A stretch of 64,000 bases of DNA, taken from the NCBI GenBank assembly GCA_038277395.1, contig CM076192.1:125375470-125439469 (forward strand). Reading direction: 5' to 3'. Below are positions 23,131 through 33,143 of this stretch, piece after piece. The stretch comes from Dryocosmus kuriphilus (taxonomy: Eukaryota; Arthropoda; Insecta; Hymenoptera; Cynipidae). The notes beneath the pieces are model-generated. The model ran no database searches, was not told the origin of the DNA, and saw nothing but the letters and a program-made list of their open reading frames with translations. The first letter of the stretch is position 1. Every line of letters starts with the position of its first letter. A program made the translations under genes and the position numbers.

Positions 23131-23360
23131 CCCAGTGGGCACACTTGTCCTGAAGACATCCCAAAGACGTCTTTTTCTGGACGTCTTTAGGCTTTTGACA
23201 AAAAGACGTCCTAAAGTCATACTAAAGGCGTCCTAAACTTGCCCCCGCTGGAACGTCTTAGAGACGTTCTCAGCACGTCCTAAAGATGTCTTAAAAGTGT
23301 CCTATGGCCGGCCCTTTTTCGTCCTTGGGATGTTTTTACGACGTCTTCAAAACGTCCTGC
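23131..23360. repeat. Module with CCCAGTGGGCAC end and GACGTC-type words
   Basis: Starts ACCCAGTGGGCACAC. It then carries many partly palindromic 8-12-bp words around GACGTC and CGTCCTAAAG in both orientations. The reverse-oriented counterpart at 48350-48540 ends in GTGCCCACTGGGTA. A truncated copy starts at 27980. This suggests a non-autonomous DNA element family with that terminal repeat. No coding capacity. Confidence 0.65.
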
Positions 23361-24880
23361 AGAAAATTCTCATAATTTAGGATAAATATGTTAAACGAAG
23401 GCAAAATGAGATTTTAAAGTTATATATATTATATATATATATATATATTTTTTTTCATTATGACTCACGTAACGCAAGTACATCGATTTACAGTTTCCCG
23501 AACGTTACCTTTAAATAAAAAATATTATTTTGCTAAATTCTTGGGAAATGATAAAGAGCATCAAAAACGGAGGTCGATCGGCTGTTAGTTTTTCAGAATG
23601 AATAAAAGCATTATTTCTGTTTTACCGACCCCGAAACAGCGTCCCCTGTTTCATGTTATGTGGGACCCGTGCAAGCCAAGCGAGACGCGAGCCACATGTT
23701 TTCACGTTGTGAAAAAAGGCATGAAGAAGAGAGGACGTGGTTCGCACTTCGCATTGAAGGTACGCATTTGTTCCCTTCAGAAATCAGGATTCGTCCTACT
23801 GTGGTAATAAGAAGACTGTGTCAAGGTAAGTTTACCTATACTATAATTTTCGGGTCTTGTGTTATATTTTTTATCGCGTATCGGTCAAAATTAGTTTTTT
23901 AATGACCCAAGCACCCAACGAATTCTGGTCACCGCGTCGCTTCGCAGTTCTACAATTCTGCTTTCTGTAACCAAAATTCTTTTTTTTTCCTCCAAATTTT
24001 AATTAATTTTATGTCAGTGCCGGTTTTTCAAAAGAAAGAAACGTTGCCGTGTGAGAAGTGTGTCCTTCAAATCGATTTTCTGGATTGGGGTTAATGTCCG
24101 CCATGAATTGTCTTCAATTACCGACCTGACAAATTAAGCGTGAAAACGTAGCATCATGTTTCCGTAGTTTAAGATTACATTACAGACTTTCGGGTGAGCG
24201 TCGGGAGAAATAAGATAAATGTGCAATACGAATATTGATGTTCTTGTGTTTTAATCTTCGTCCGTTCCACGCGAATCGTTACTGCGCATACCTGAGTTTT
24301 GTGATTTTAAATTTTTTCCGAACTACACATCATCTCAATCTCTATACTCATTATTTAACGTTGTATAACCGTTTTTTTCTTATAAATAGTGAAATATCTT
24401 TTTCATTTCAACATTTCCAATTCACTCGATTTTATGAAACTGACTGGTTTTTCGAAAGTAATTTTTGTTTAAAAAAATTTCTTTACCTCAAATTAATTTT
24501 AATTATCTTTTTTTATACTTTCGGATTATAATTTTAAAATCAAGATAGAATTCCAGATTTTTTTATTACAATTTTCAGTTAAATTAGCAGTTCTTTGCCA
24601 CAGGTAATTGCAAACGACTCTTAAAAAATTCTATCTTTTTCTACATAAGTCTGCCATTCACCAAATCTTTTCCGTCTCTGAATATTTAGAAAAAACTCGT
24701 AGAAATGTAAATTTTTAATCGAAAACTACATTTTCCGTAAATAAGTATATTCCAGATCGCAATTTTTTTGATTTAAACGTTTTTAGATTTTTAAGATTAT
24801 ATTTAAGATTAAAAATGTAGAAAAGGAAAATTTGAATTGATTAAAAAATTTTTTTTTTTTTGTATTTTTACATGATCTGA
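23361..24880. other. AT-rich region with one exon-like segment
   Basis: (TA)n at about 23420-23448. A segment at 23620-23830 is GC-richer and ends in a consensus splice donor (CAAG followed by GTAAGTTTA at about 23824). A related segment with the same donor occurs at 25762-25870. No long frame or recognisable protein. The rest, to 24880, is A/T-rich. Confidence 0.4.
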
Positions 24881-25755
24881 AGTGATTGTATAAGCGATTT
24901 TAAGGAGTTTCAGTGGATTTTAAGAGAATTTAATTAAATTAAAAAGGGTTTAATGTATTTTCACTGAGTTTAAAATATCTTTAAAAATTTTAAAGGATTT
25001 TCATTGATTTTAGCAAATTTCAAGGAATTTTAAGACATTTAAAAAAGGTTTTAAATGATTTTTATAATTTCAAATAATTTAACGTAATTTTTAAAAAAAT
25101 TTCTGGTAATTTTAAAATTTCAAAGAATTTTAAGCTAAGTATTTCCAAAAGTTTTCAAAGGAATTCAAAACACGTAGTGAATTTTAAGTGATTTTGAAGA
25201 ATTTAAGACGGTTTCGTATGTGCAACAGATTTGAGACATTGTGAATGCATAACATTTTTTTCAATAATTCGCAAGAGACCTCATAGGATTTCAAGAAGTT
25301 TTAACTAATTCTAATGAATTTCAAGAGATGCTTAGGCATTTTAAAATATTTTTAAGGATTTCAAGAACTTTTGAATGACTTGAAACAATTTCAAAGGATT
25401 TTAAGTGCTGTCAAGAAGTTTTCAATGATTATAAGGATTACAATTACGATTAAAATCACTTAATCTTTTTAAAATATATTAAAAGACTTAGAGACCTGTT
25501 TAGAATCTTCTTCAAATTATTTTAAATCATTTGACATTTGATCAAAGCCTTTTAAATTGTAAAAAAGAAATTTTAATCTATTTCAATACTTTCAGACCTT
25601 TTTCAAATCATTTTAAATTTATGAAACTCGTTTAAAATGTCTTCAAGTCCATGCAAGCAGTTTCAATTGTCTTCAAATACCTTGGAATTTAAAAAAAATT
25701 CAGTTATGGATTTTTTTAACACGTTTAAGGGGATTTTTAAAATTTTATAAACGAT
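24881..25755. repeat. Degenerate short repeat that changes strand
   Basis: From about 24890 to 25440 the sequence is a loose succession of GGATTTTAAG/GAATTTCAAG-type words. From about 25445 to 25750 the complementary words (CTTTTAAATT, CATTTTAAATC) dominate. It looks like an old minisatellite inverted about its middle, or a long decayed inverted repeat. No coding potential. Confidence 0.45.
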
Positions 25756-25880
25756 TTAACAAGAAGAAGAGAGGACGTGGTTAGCACTGAGGGTCCTGAT
25801 ACGCAGTTCCTCCCTTAATCAATCGTCCTATTGTGATAATAAGAATATTGTGTAAAGGTAAGTTTACATGTTTTCTAATT
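25756..25880 (+). repeat. Second copy of the exon-like segment with splice donor
   Basis: The words AAGAAGAGAGGACGTGGTT, ATACGCAGTTCCTCCC, TCGTCCTATTGTG and GTAAAGGTAAGTTTAC match 23715-23840 closely and in order. It could be a duplicated first exon of a gene or a transposon leader. Confidence 0.6.
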
Positions 25881-25914
25881 TTTTCACGCGTATCGATTCA
25901 CTTATGTACTTCGC

Positions 25915-26000
25915 AGTAGTGATGGAATATCGAAAGTAAAATATCCATATTTTCAATATCGATATATCGAACAGAAAATATCGATACAACTGACATATGG
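25915..26000. repeat. TATCGATA-rich patch
   Basis: Within about 70 bp there are two perfect TATCGATA words plus several ATCGA halves. The patch begins TAGTGATGGAATATCGA, which resembles a hAT-type terminus. TATCGATA is also the DRE motif of flies, but the density suggests a transposon end rather than a promoter. Confidence 0.4.
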
Positions 26001-26194
26001 TAGTAAAGTTGACTAGGTGAACCTGTAAAATAGATCGCCGAAGTAAATGAGAAAGAGTGTTGAATACAGGCTAAAATGCCACTATGAGAATATTTGAGTG
26101 TGCTCATATTGTATTTTGCAAACGAGGACTGCTGCTCTCCAGGTATAAATAACAATTTATGAACTGACAGTTTTATTTTAAAACTCAGTAAATC

Positions 26195-26625
26195 TGTTTA
26201 ATTTTATCAATAATTCGATTGACATTTGCGAAGTTCGTCAAATTCTAAAAATCTAAAAGTGTATTTTATTTTTTGAGGTTAGAAATTTTTCCGTTTTTAA
26301 TCACAAAGTCCTTCTGAAAGGACATAGTTTACTTTTAATTGTATTCTAAATTATATTTCAACAAGGAAGTTTTTAATTAAATTTTTACTGTCATTCTTTC
26401 TTCAATTCTATTTAAACTAAAATGTGTATCAGAATTCTAAACTGCTGAGTGCTGACCTTTTGAAAGTATTGTTGGGTATTTTCAAATAAAATTTTTAATA
26501 CTATTTGCTGTTAATTTTCTAACATATCAACCTCAAAAAATACACTCAGATTTTTATAAATTGTGCATTTCGACGAACTTACCAAACGCCAATCGAATTA
26601 TTGATAATTAAGATATACTGCGTAC
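26195..26625. mobile_element. Foldback element with ~105-bp arms
   Basis: The left arm (about 26195-26290) has TCAATAATTCGATTGACATT, GAAGTTCGTC and TTTTTGAGGTTAGAAA. The right arm (about 26515-26625) carries the reverse complements in reverse order (AACCTCAAAAAATACACT, GACGAACTT, CCAATCGAATTATTGATAA). The ~220-bp middle has no gene. Ends are approximate. Confidence 0.65.
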
Positions 26626-26974
26626 TAAAATAAACATCTAATTCTATAAATGAATACTTATCTAGATAATAGTAGTGCTAAAGAGTTTTATCATTGCGCC
26701 GAACAGTTGACAGCTATAGGAATTTTTGTTTTTTGGGTATTTTTTCTTCAACTTTGTAGTGCAACAATGTTTGCAAGCAAAGAACTATATATTTTTCGAA
26801 TAAGCATTGCCTCAACTTGCTTTCAGCCATATTTATTTTCCCCAAGAATTCAGATCCCAATAATGGAAAATGCAAATATATTATAACTTTAAATTATTTA
26901 TTATGGTCAAAACATTTGAAAAAAAAAATTTCGGGCAACGTATTTCTATGAAATGTTTAGGAAAAAGTTTTTTT

Positions 26975-27515
26975 AAGAATAAATTTCATACTTAGATGGG
27001 TTCTTCATAAGGGCATCATAGGGACACACATAGGGACAAAGTTTAAGTCCAACAGTTACATATATTTTTTTTTCTTGATGAAAACTTGAAGGCTCAAATG
27101 GTCCGTAATATAAAAAAAACTATTTTACACTTTATTTTGAAGACAATTTTTCTGACTCTAACTTAGAAATATTTCGTCTCTTTCAAAATTTTCTAAGTAT
27201 GAACGTGTACAAGTTAAAAAAAACAACAAAAAACAACCCCCACTCGATGAACCTCACATTCTCCTAAATGTGGGGAAAAACTTTCTTTCCATACATTTCT
27301 TACTTTGATGGGGTCATCATAAGGGCATCGTAGGGACAACACGTATGATTCCCGTTCAAAGTTTAAGTCCAACATTTACATATATTTTTTAATTGATGAG
27401 AACTTGAAGTCTCAAATGGTCAAAAATATTTTTAAAAAAATATTTTATACTTTATTTTCATGACAATTTTTTTGACTTTTACTTAGAAATATTTCGTCTC
27501 TTTCAACATTTTCTA
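26975..27515 (-). repeat. Two diverged satellite units in reverse orientation
   Basis: Two ~315-bp units, read on the minus strand, match the 43.6-48.1 kb satellite. Shared words are GTTCAAAGTTTAAGTCC, GGGTCATCATAAGGGCATC and CTTAGAAATATTTCGTCTC on the plus strand. They are more diverged than the main array. Confidence 0.8.
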
Positions 27516-28621
27516 ACATCTGCAAATTCGCTTCCTATCATTTGTCTGAAAAGACGCATAGTTTTTTGAGATATTCGTGAAATATGTTAGTAAGTCTCGA
27601 TCATGATCTTGATAAGATAAAAATAAAGGTAGAGTAAGATGAAAATAATAAAAATATTTTTAACAGATAAGAAAACCTTTTTAAAAATCTTCTTTAAAAT
27701 GTTTTTAAAAACCTTCTTTAAAATATTTTTAAACGATGAAAATCTTAATAAAAATCCTAGTCCAATAAAAATAAAGGTAAAGAAAGATAAAAAAGATAAA
27801 AGATCAAAATCTCAGTAAAGATCCTAATAAGATGAAAATAAAGATAAATTAAGATGAAAAAATTTGTCTCTAATTCCTACCCTACCAACATTTCATTATC
27901 AACAACTTACGTCCACATGAATTGAGATATCAACAATCAAGCCAAAAATTTAGGGAATTAAATTAAAAACACTACGTAACCCAGTGGGCACACTTGTCTT
28001 AAAGATCTTAAAGATCGAATCCTGCCGGTGAACTTTTTTTTTAATATTTCAAATTTGTTACAATGGATGTTCATTTTGTAATTAATTGTAATAATTTTTT
28101 TGCGGGAAAAGGGATTCTGAAAAAATCATATAGGAGTGAACTTTTTTTTTAAATCACATAATATACGATATGTGCAATATCTGCATTTCAAATAAATACT
28201 ATATTATAAATACTAAATTATTTTATAATCCAGTTTAGTTTAGTTTAGTTTAGCTTTAGGCATCATTTGAAAGACAAACTCTTGTATTATTTTACTGACA
28301 AATGCAGATAATTTTATAATTTCATTCCTGGAATCTATACCCTAGGGTAAAACATGATCCAAAATGTCGTTCAATTTCAAAAATGGCCAACTATGTATTT
28401 ACAAGAATTTTTTTAATAAAAATTAATGTGTATCATATTCGAATAAAATATTAGAATAATAAATTATGAAATACCTTATGATTTTTGCATACACACACAT
28501 ACATCCGAACAATTTATCAGAGTGTTGTATTAGACATTTATAAGCTTAGGAAAGTTTGATTAAAGGATTTAAAAAATTGTTGAAAATGGATCGAGTACAA
28601 AGCTTCCTCTATGAGGAAGCA
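27516..28621. other. AT-rich middle between oppositely oriented satellite pairs
   Basis: AGATAAAA-type low-complexity sequence from 27600 to 27850. A truncated CCCAGTGGGCACAC module starts at 27980. An AGTTT run of four units lies at about 28230-28250. No gene. Confidence 0.5.
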
Positions 28622-29245
28622 AAAACAGTTTTTTTTAAACATTTTAGACCATTCGAGCCTTCCAAGTTTTAATAAAAAAAAAAAAAAATTATGTTACTGT
28701 GGACTTAAACTTTGAATGGGAATCACGCGTGTTGTCCCTATGATGTCCTTATGATGACCCCATGTCCGTAAAAAATATATGAAAGAGAAAGATTTTTCCT
28801 CACTTTTAAAAGAATCTCGAGTACATTGAGTGGATGTTCTTTTTTTTTTTATTCATTCACATTTTTACGTTGACACTTAGAAAAAATTTGTAAGTCGAAA
28901 TATTTCTAAGTTCAACTCAAAAAAATTGTCTTCAAAATAAAGTGTAAAATAGTTTTTTTTTCAACATTTTAGATCATGCGGGCCTTCCAAGTTTTAATAG
29001 AAAAAAAAAAATGATGTTACTGTGGACTTGAACTTTGAACGGGAATCACGCGTGTTGTCCCTATGATGTCCTTATGATGACCCCATGTCCGTAAAAAATA
29101 TATGAAAAAAAAAGATTCTTCCTCACGTTTAAAACAATCTCGAGTACATTGAGTGGAGGTTGTTTCTTGTTTTTTTTCACATTTTTAAGTCACTACTTGG
29201 AAAAATTTTAAAGAAATGAAATATTTTCAAGTTAAAGTACAAAAA
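28622..29245 (+). repeat. Two satellite units in forward orientation
   Basis: Two consecutive ~320-bp units share long exact stretches with the main array, such as AATCACGCGTGTTGTCCCTA and TGATGTCCTTATGATGACCC. With the reversed pair at 26975-27515 they bracket about 1.1 kb. Confidence 0.85.
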
Positions 29246-29669
29246 ATGCCCTATAACGCCCATTATACCAATCACAACGTCTCCTTCTCTCATTATATGA
29301 ACATATATGAAAATTCTGAAATGTTATTAATTTGCCATTAATATTCTGATGTTAATATATTGTTTCTTGAATACTCTTCTATTTCCAAAATTCTTCGTAA
29401 ATTCGAGATTGTTCTTGACTTTTCTAGGATATTCCAGAAATGATCAGGAATGTTATAGAATATTCTGCAATAGATAATTCTACAATTTTTTTCAAAAGAA
29501 CAATTATTTACCGTGAATTAAAAACAGAATAATTGAGGTATCACATGATATAGAATGATGATCGATTATTATAATTTACTTTTTAATGGAGCTGATTTTT
29601 TCTCAATTTTTTGTTTAAGGGCCAGATACCCTTATGAAAAAGAAGTATCGGTAAGTATTAGAACTCTTA
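29246..29669. other. Spacer, no gene
   Basis: AT-rich sequence with no repeat or frame I can support. It ends at the TA duplicated by the next mariner. Confidence 0.5.
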
Positions 29670-30576
29670 CGAGGGCCTACCCAAAAGAAACCGAACTGAT
29701 GTTGTGGGAAGCGGAGTTGTTGTAGTACCGGGTTTTTGCCGGTAGGTGCGTGTAGAGGCACTTTTCACCAGTTAGTATGCCAACTGCTATCACTGTGTAA
29801 GGTTGCATTTGGTGTGTGTAATTTTTTTTGTGACTGTTGCTTTGCGCGCTCGTCGTTTTTTGTGATGGCTGATTTTCGTGATCAGCGTGCCAACGTGAGG
29901 TTTTGCTTCCTACTCGGGAAAACGGGCACAGAAACTCTTCAGATGTTAAAAACGGCCTACAAGAATGATGCTATGGGAAAAACTCAAGTGTTCGAGTGGT
30001 TTTCTCGTTTTAAAAGTGGGGAAATGTCAATTGACGATCAACCTCGCTCTGGACGTCCTTCGACGGCCCGAACCGACGAAAATGTTGGAAAAATTCGTGA
30101 AATCATCCTGGAAGATCGACGAAGGACCATCGAAGAAGTTGTGCAACAGTTTACGACGGAAAAGGCCTGATTTGTGGCAGTCGGGGGACTGGTTTTTCCA
30201 CCACGACAACGCCCCTGCTCACACAGCTCTTTCTGTGCGCCGATTTTTGACCAAAAATAGCATGGCCACTGTTCTTCACCCACCCTATTCACCCGACTTA
30301 GCCCCCTGTGACTTTTTTTTATTCCCCCGAATGAAAAGGGACATGAAAGGAAAGCGTTTTGCGGACGTAGCTGAAGTGAAGGAAAAAACGACGGAGGCGC
30401 TGTCAAGCATCACAAAAGAGGAATTTAAAAAATGTTTCGAACAATGGAATAAAAGATTAGATAAGTGTATTGTCTCCAATGGAGAGCACTTTGAAGGAGA
30501 TTAAATGTTTTTTGTAGAAAAATCAAAATAATAACTTTGTACAAAAGTAGTTCGGTTTCTTTTGGGTAGGCCCTCG
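29670..30576 (+). mobile_element. Internally deleted mariner with intact ends
   Basis: The terminal repeats are nearly perfect: CGAGGGCCTACCCAAAAGAA from 29670, and the same word on the minus strand from 30576. TA flanks both ends (29668-29669 and 30577-30578). At about 0.9 kb it is about 0.4 kb shorter than a full element. It is a different subfamily from the mariner at 11.9 kb, as the ends are unrelated. Confidence 0.9.
29865..30504 (+). pseudogene. Mariner transposase with central deletion
   Basis: Starts at Met 29865 (MADFRDQRANVRFCFLLG). The DNA-binding half is readable (KTQVFEWFSRFKSGEMSIDD, SGRPSTARTDENV). At about 30155-30170 the frame ends, and the next codons already belong to the second catalytic block (WFFHHDNAPAHTALSVRRFL). 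The SPDLAPCDFFLFPRMKRDMK block with the third Asp and the normal C-terminus (ending EHFEGD) follow. The deleted part held the linker and the first catalytic Asp (TGD block), so no activity is possible. Apart from this deletion few lesions are seen, which suggests a fairly young copy. Confidence 0.85.
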
Positions 30577-30755
30577 TATACTTTCTCGCCAAAAAAAGTA
30601 CTGACTCCAATCCTTACCTATACTTTTTTTATAAGGGTAATAGTTTCGCTCATTTTTTCCTTTACCATAGAGAGACATGTTCCTTTGTTAACCGAGTTAA
30701 CGTGGTCAACGTTACTCTCGGCTTTCGTACTATGTGTGTTCGATTGAGTTATAAT

Positions 30756-32467
30756 TAGGGATGTTCGATTCTTTCGAAAGCGTCGATCTTTGCATCGATC
30801 TTGAATCGAAGGCATAAGGGTCGGATCCACCTAAAAAATCGACACCAAAGTGTCGATCTACCAAGAATTGATCATTCAAGAGTCGATAAAAAAAATATCT
30901 TTAAAATTATTAATGTTGTTAAGAAAGGTTATATTAAGAAATATTTATGTCAAATATGTATTAATTATAAGAAAAATTATATGTTTCAGATTACGAATAT
31001 TTTAATACATTATTTAAACACTCCTTGATATATTTACAACCTCAAACTGAAGGGGCTTTTAATTCATGAGTTCGCTTAATACAAGAGACAAATTATGTTA
31101 TAATTAGTTTCGCAGTCAGTTTACAATGCATTTGTTACATTATTTAAACAAGTAAGTTTCACAGCTTAACATTATCATTACGAGAGTTGCCATTCTTTGA
31201 GTGGTATCGTGTTTTTAAGAATAACAAGTGCTGCAGATGCTCGGGTGACATACGGCTTCTGCCAGCGGAGCTACAAATGCCAAGTATTTTCTTGCCAAAG
31301 AACTTAGCACTGGATAGAGCGATTTATATTCCTTAGTGCAAAAGCGCATAGGAGTTTCTTTTCGTTGGAGTAAGGGCTTATATCAATAATATTTGAGTTC
31401 GGTCAGCATTTCAGTTTCATCCCGCCCTTTTTCTTGTGTAACCTGGTCTAGAGAAGTGAGGTCATCATGATGTGCCCACAAGTTTTCTTCGTCGATGTCA
31501 ACATATGCAACCCTGCGTTGAATGATCGCGTTGTCTGCATTCCATTGGGACTTCATTTGCCTATAGTTATTTGATTGATTGCTTGTGCACATGCAATTTT
31601 ATCCTGAAATTAATGCTTTTAAATCTGGGATCGAGAAGGGTTGAAACTGCATTTACGTGAGAGGATTTAATCTGTCCAAATCTTCTTTTTATTTTAGGAA
31701 GCAGACGCTCTACTAGGGCTTTTGCAGTCTCCGTCTGTACTTTCCCTCGAAGCAACATAACCTTTGCCCTCATACAATTCACAATCGGTATCAATTTACA
31801 CACACATTTACACACATCACATTGCTTTCGTTACTCTACTTGGTCGCATCACGCCAATAATTTCTTTAGCTAACTGCAACTCTACCGCTGTCAGCGTCGG
31901 AGGAGAGTTCGGAAATTTGATTAAAGCTGGAAACATTGACAGTTCGATAAAATGAACTAACATGTAGTATGTCGAGTTCCAACGTGTATCGACGCTCTGG
32001 ATTAATTTTAGGTCCGTCACCTTCCGTAAACTATCTGCTGCTACAGAAGATTGTTTGAGAAACTTTACAATGTGTTAATTTTAGTGAGCACTACCTGCGA
32101 GTCTGCATAGTCCAACGTGTTCGAAGCTACCAAATTAATGGTATGGGTAAAGCATGACGTCTGTTTGTCCCAAAAGTATCGTTGATCGCCTTCACGATAT
32201 TTGCCCCATTGTCCGTCACAATCACGAAAATCTTGTAATCGTCTATTTGCAATTTGGTCGAGAAGAGATTCTCCAATGGCAAAGACCAATCAAGTTTCTA
32301 CAATAGGATTGAGTTGCGAGTAGGAAGCATAAGAAAACAATCATCTTTGATTTAATTTGCAGAGATTTTTGTTTATAAAATTTCGTGAGTCGTAAAATCT
32401 AAAATGGGAACGAAATTCGTAGCAAAAAATAAAGAATCGGCACTTCGATCGAGATCGAACATCCCTA
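30756..32467 (-). mobile_element. hAT element remnant with TIRs and 8-bp target duplication
   Basis: Ends are TAGGGATGTTCGATTC from 30756 and, on the minus strand, TAGGGATGTTCGATCTC from 32467. Flanking 8-mers are GTTATAAT (30748-30755) and GTTAGAAT (32468-32475), 7 of 8 identical as expected for an aged hAT duplication. At 1.7 kb it is shorter than an autonomous hAT, and the N-terminal BED-finger region is missing or unrecognisable. Confidence 0.85.
31383..32289 (-). pseudogene. hAT transposase (ZBED-like) fragments
   Basis: Four frames in the right order for a minus-strand hAT transposase. 32065-32289 has the core block TSCFTHTINLVASNTL. 31817-32020 has SVDTRWNSTYYMLVHF, the usual hAT DTRWNS motif. 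31567-31815 has AKALVERLLPKIKRRFG and the TLLDPRFKSINF motif. 31383-31592 is the region before the dimerisation domain. The breaks between frames and the absence of a dimerisation tail make it inactive. Confidence 0.8.
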
Positions 32468-33119
32468 GTTAGAATGATTAGGTTAAGATGTGATATAATT
32501 ATACGCTGAATACTTTCACCGAAAATAATAATATTCGTTCAGTTACATGTTTAAACGAGGCCTTGACTCTGGTTCTTGCAGATTAAAATAACATACATGA
32601 GACGCTTTCTCTGCGACAAATTTACTTTCCAAAAACAAACTTCTGATTTACAAGACAAGATACAAAAAAAAACCTACTTAACAACTGTCAAGAACCCGTT
32701 TTACAAACTGCATCTGTTTGGTATATATTGATATTTATGCTGTTTATGAAAGGAAGAGAGTGACCTGCAGTACAAGATCCAGGTAATTTCTTAAAGGATT
32801 GATAATATAATTAGGAATCTTTTTAAATGTTTTTACTGCAATTACCTTAACGCTTACAATTGATGCTAACAGACGCACATGTAAGTTAAGCTTACATTTG
32901 ATTCTAACAAACGCACAAACACGTTTTATCCTTCTAACTCATAAGGAAACCACCCCATAGTCAACCTTAAAACGATTAACATTCATAAAATTGCCATAAT
33001 TCATTTTTCATAAACTTTGGTAACCTTGTACTCATTAAGATATATGGTATTGCGACGATTCTGTTGTAATAAATGCTTTACACAGTACAATTGACAACAA
33101 CTGTGGCCTTCTCTTTCAG
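32468..33119. other. Upstream region of the tnp2-like gene
   Basis: AT-rich. Two similar words, TTGATGCTAACAGACGCACA and TTGATTCTAACAAACGCACA, lie at about 32860 and 32897. They could be subterminal repeats of the element carrying the next two genes. A possible 5'UTR donor (CCAG followed by GTAATTT) is near 32782. The acceptor at 33119 (TTCTCTTTCAG) implies an upstream untranslated exon. No TATA box is identifiable with confidence. Confidence 0.4.
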
Positions 33120-33143
33120 GCTTCTACAATCTCTACGTAGAAA

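Noticed and set aside
24235..24531. 98-codon plus-strand frame
   Set aside because: Phe/Leu/Tyr/Asn-rich translation of A/T-rich DNA without any recognisable feature.
28225..28255. AGTTT run considered as a telomere-like repeat
   Set aside because: Only four units, and the sequence is not the TTAGG insect telomere repeat.
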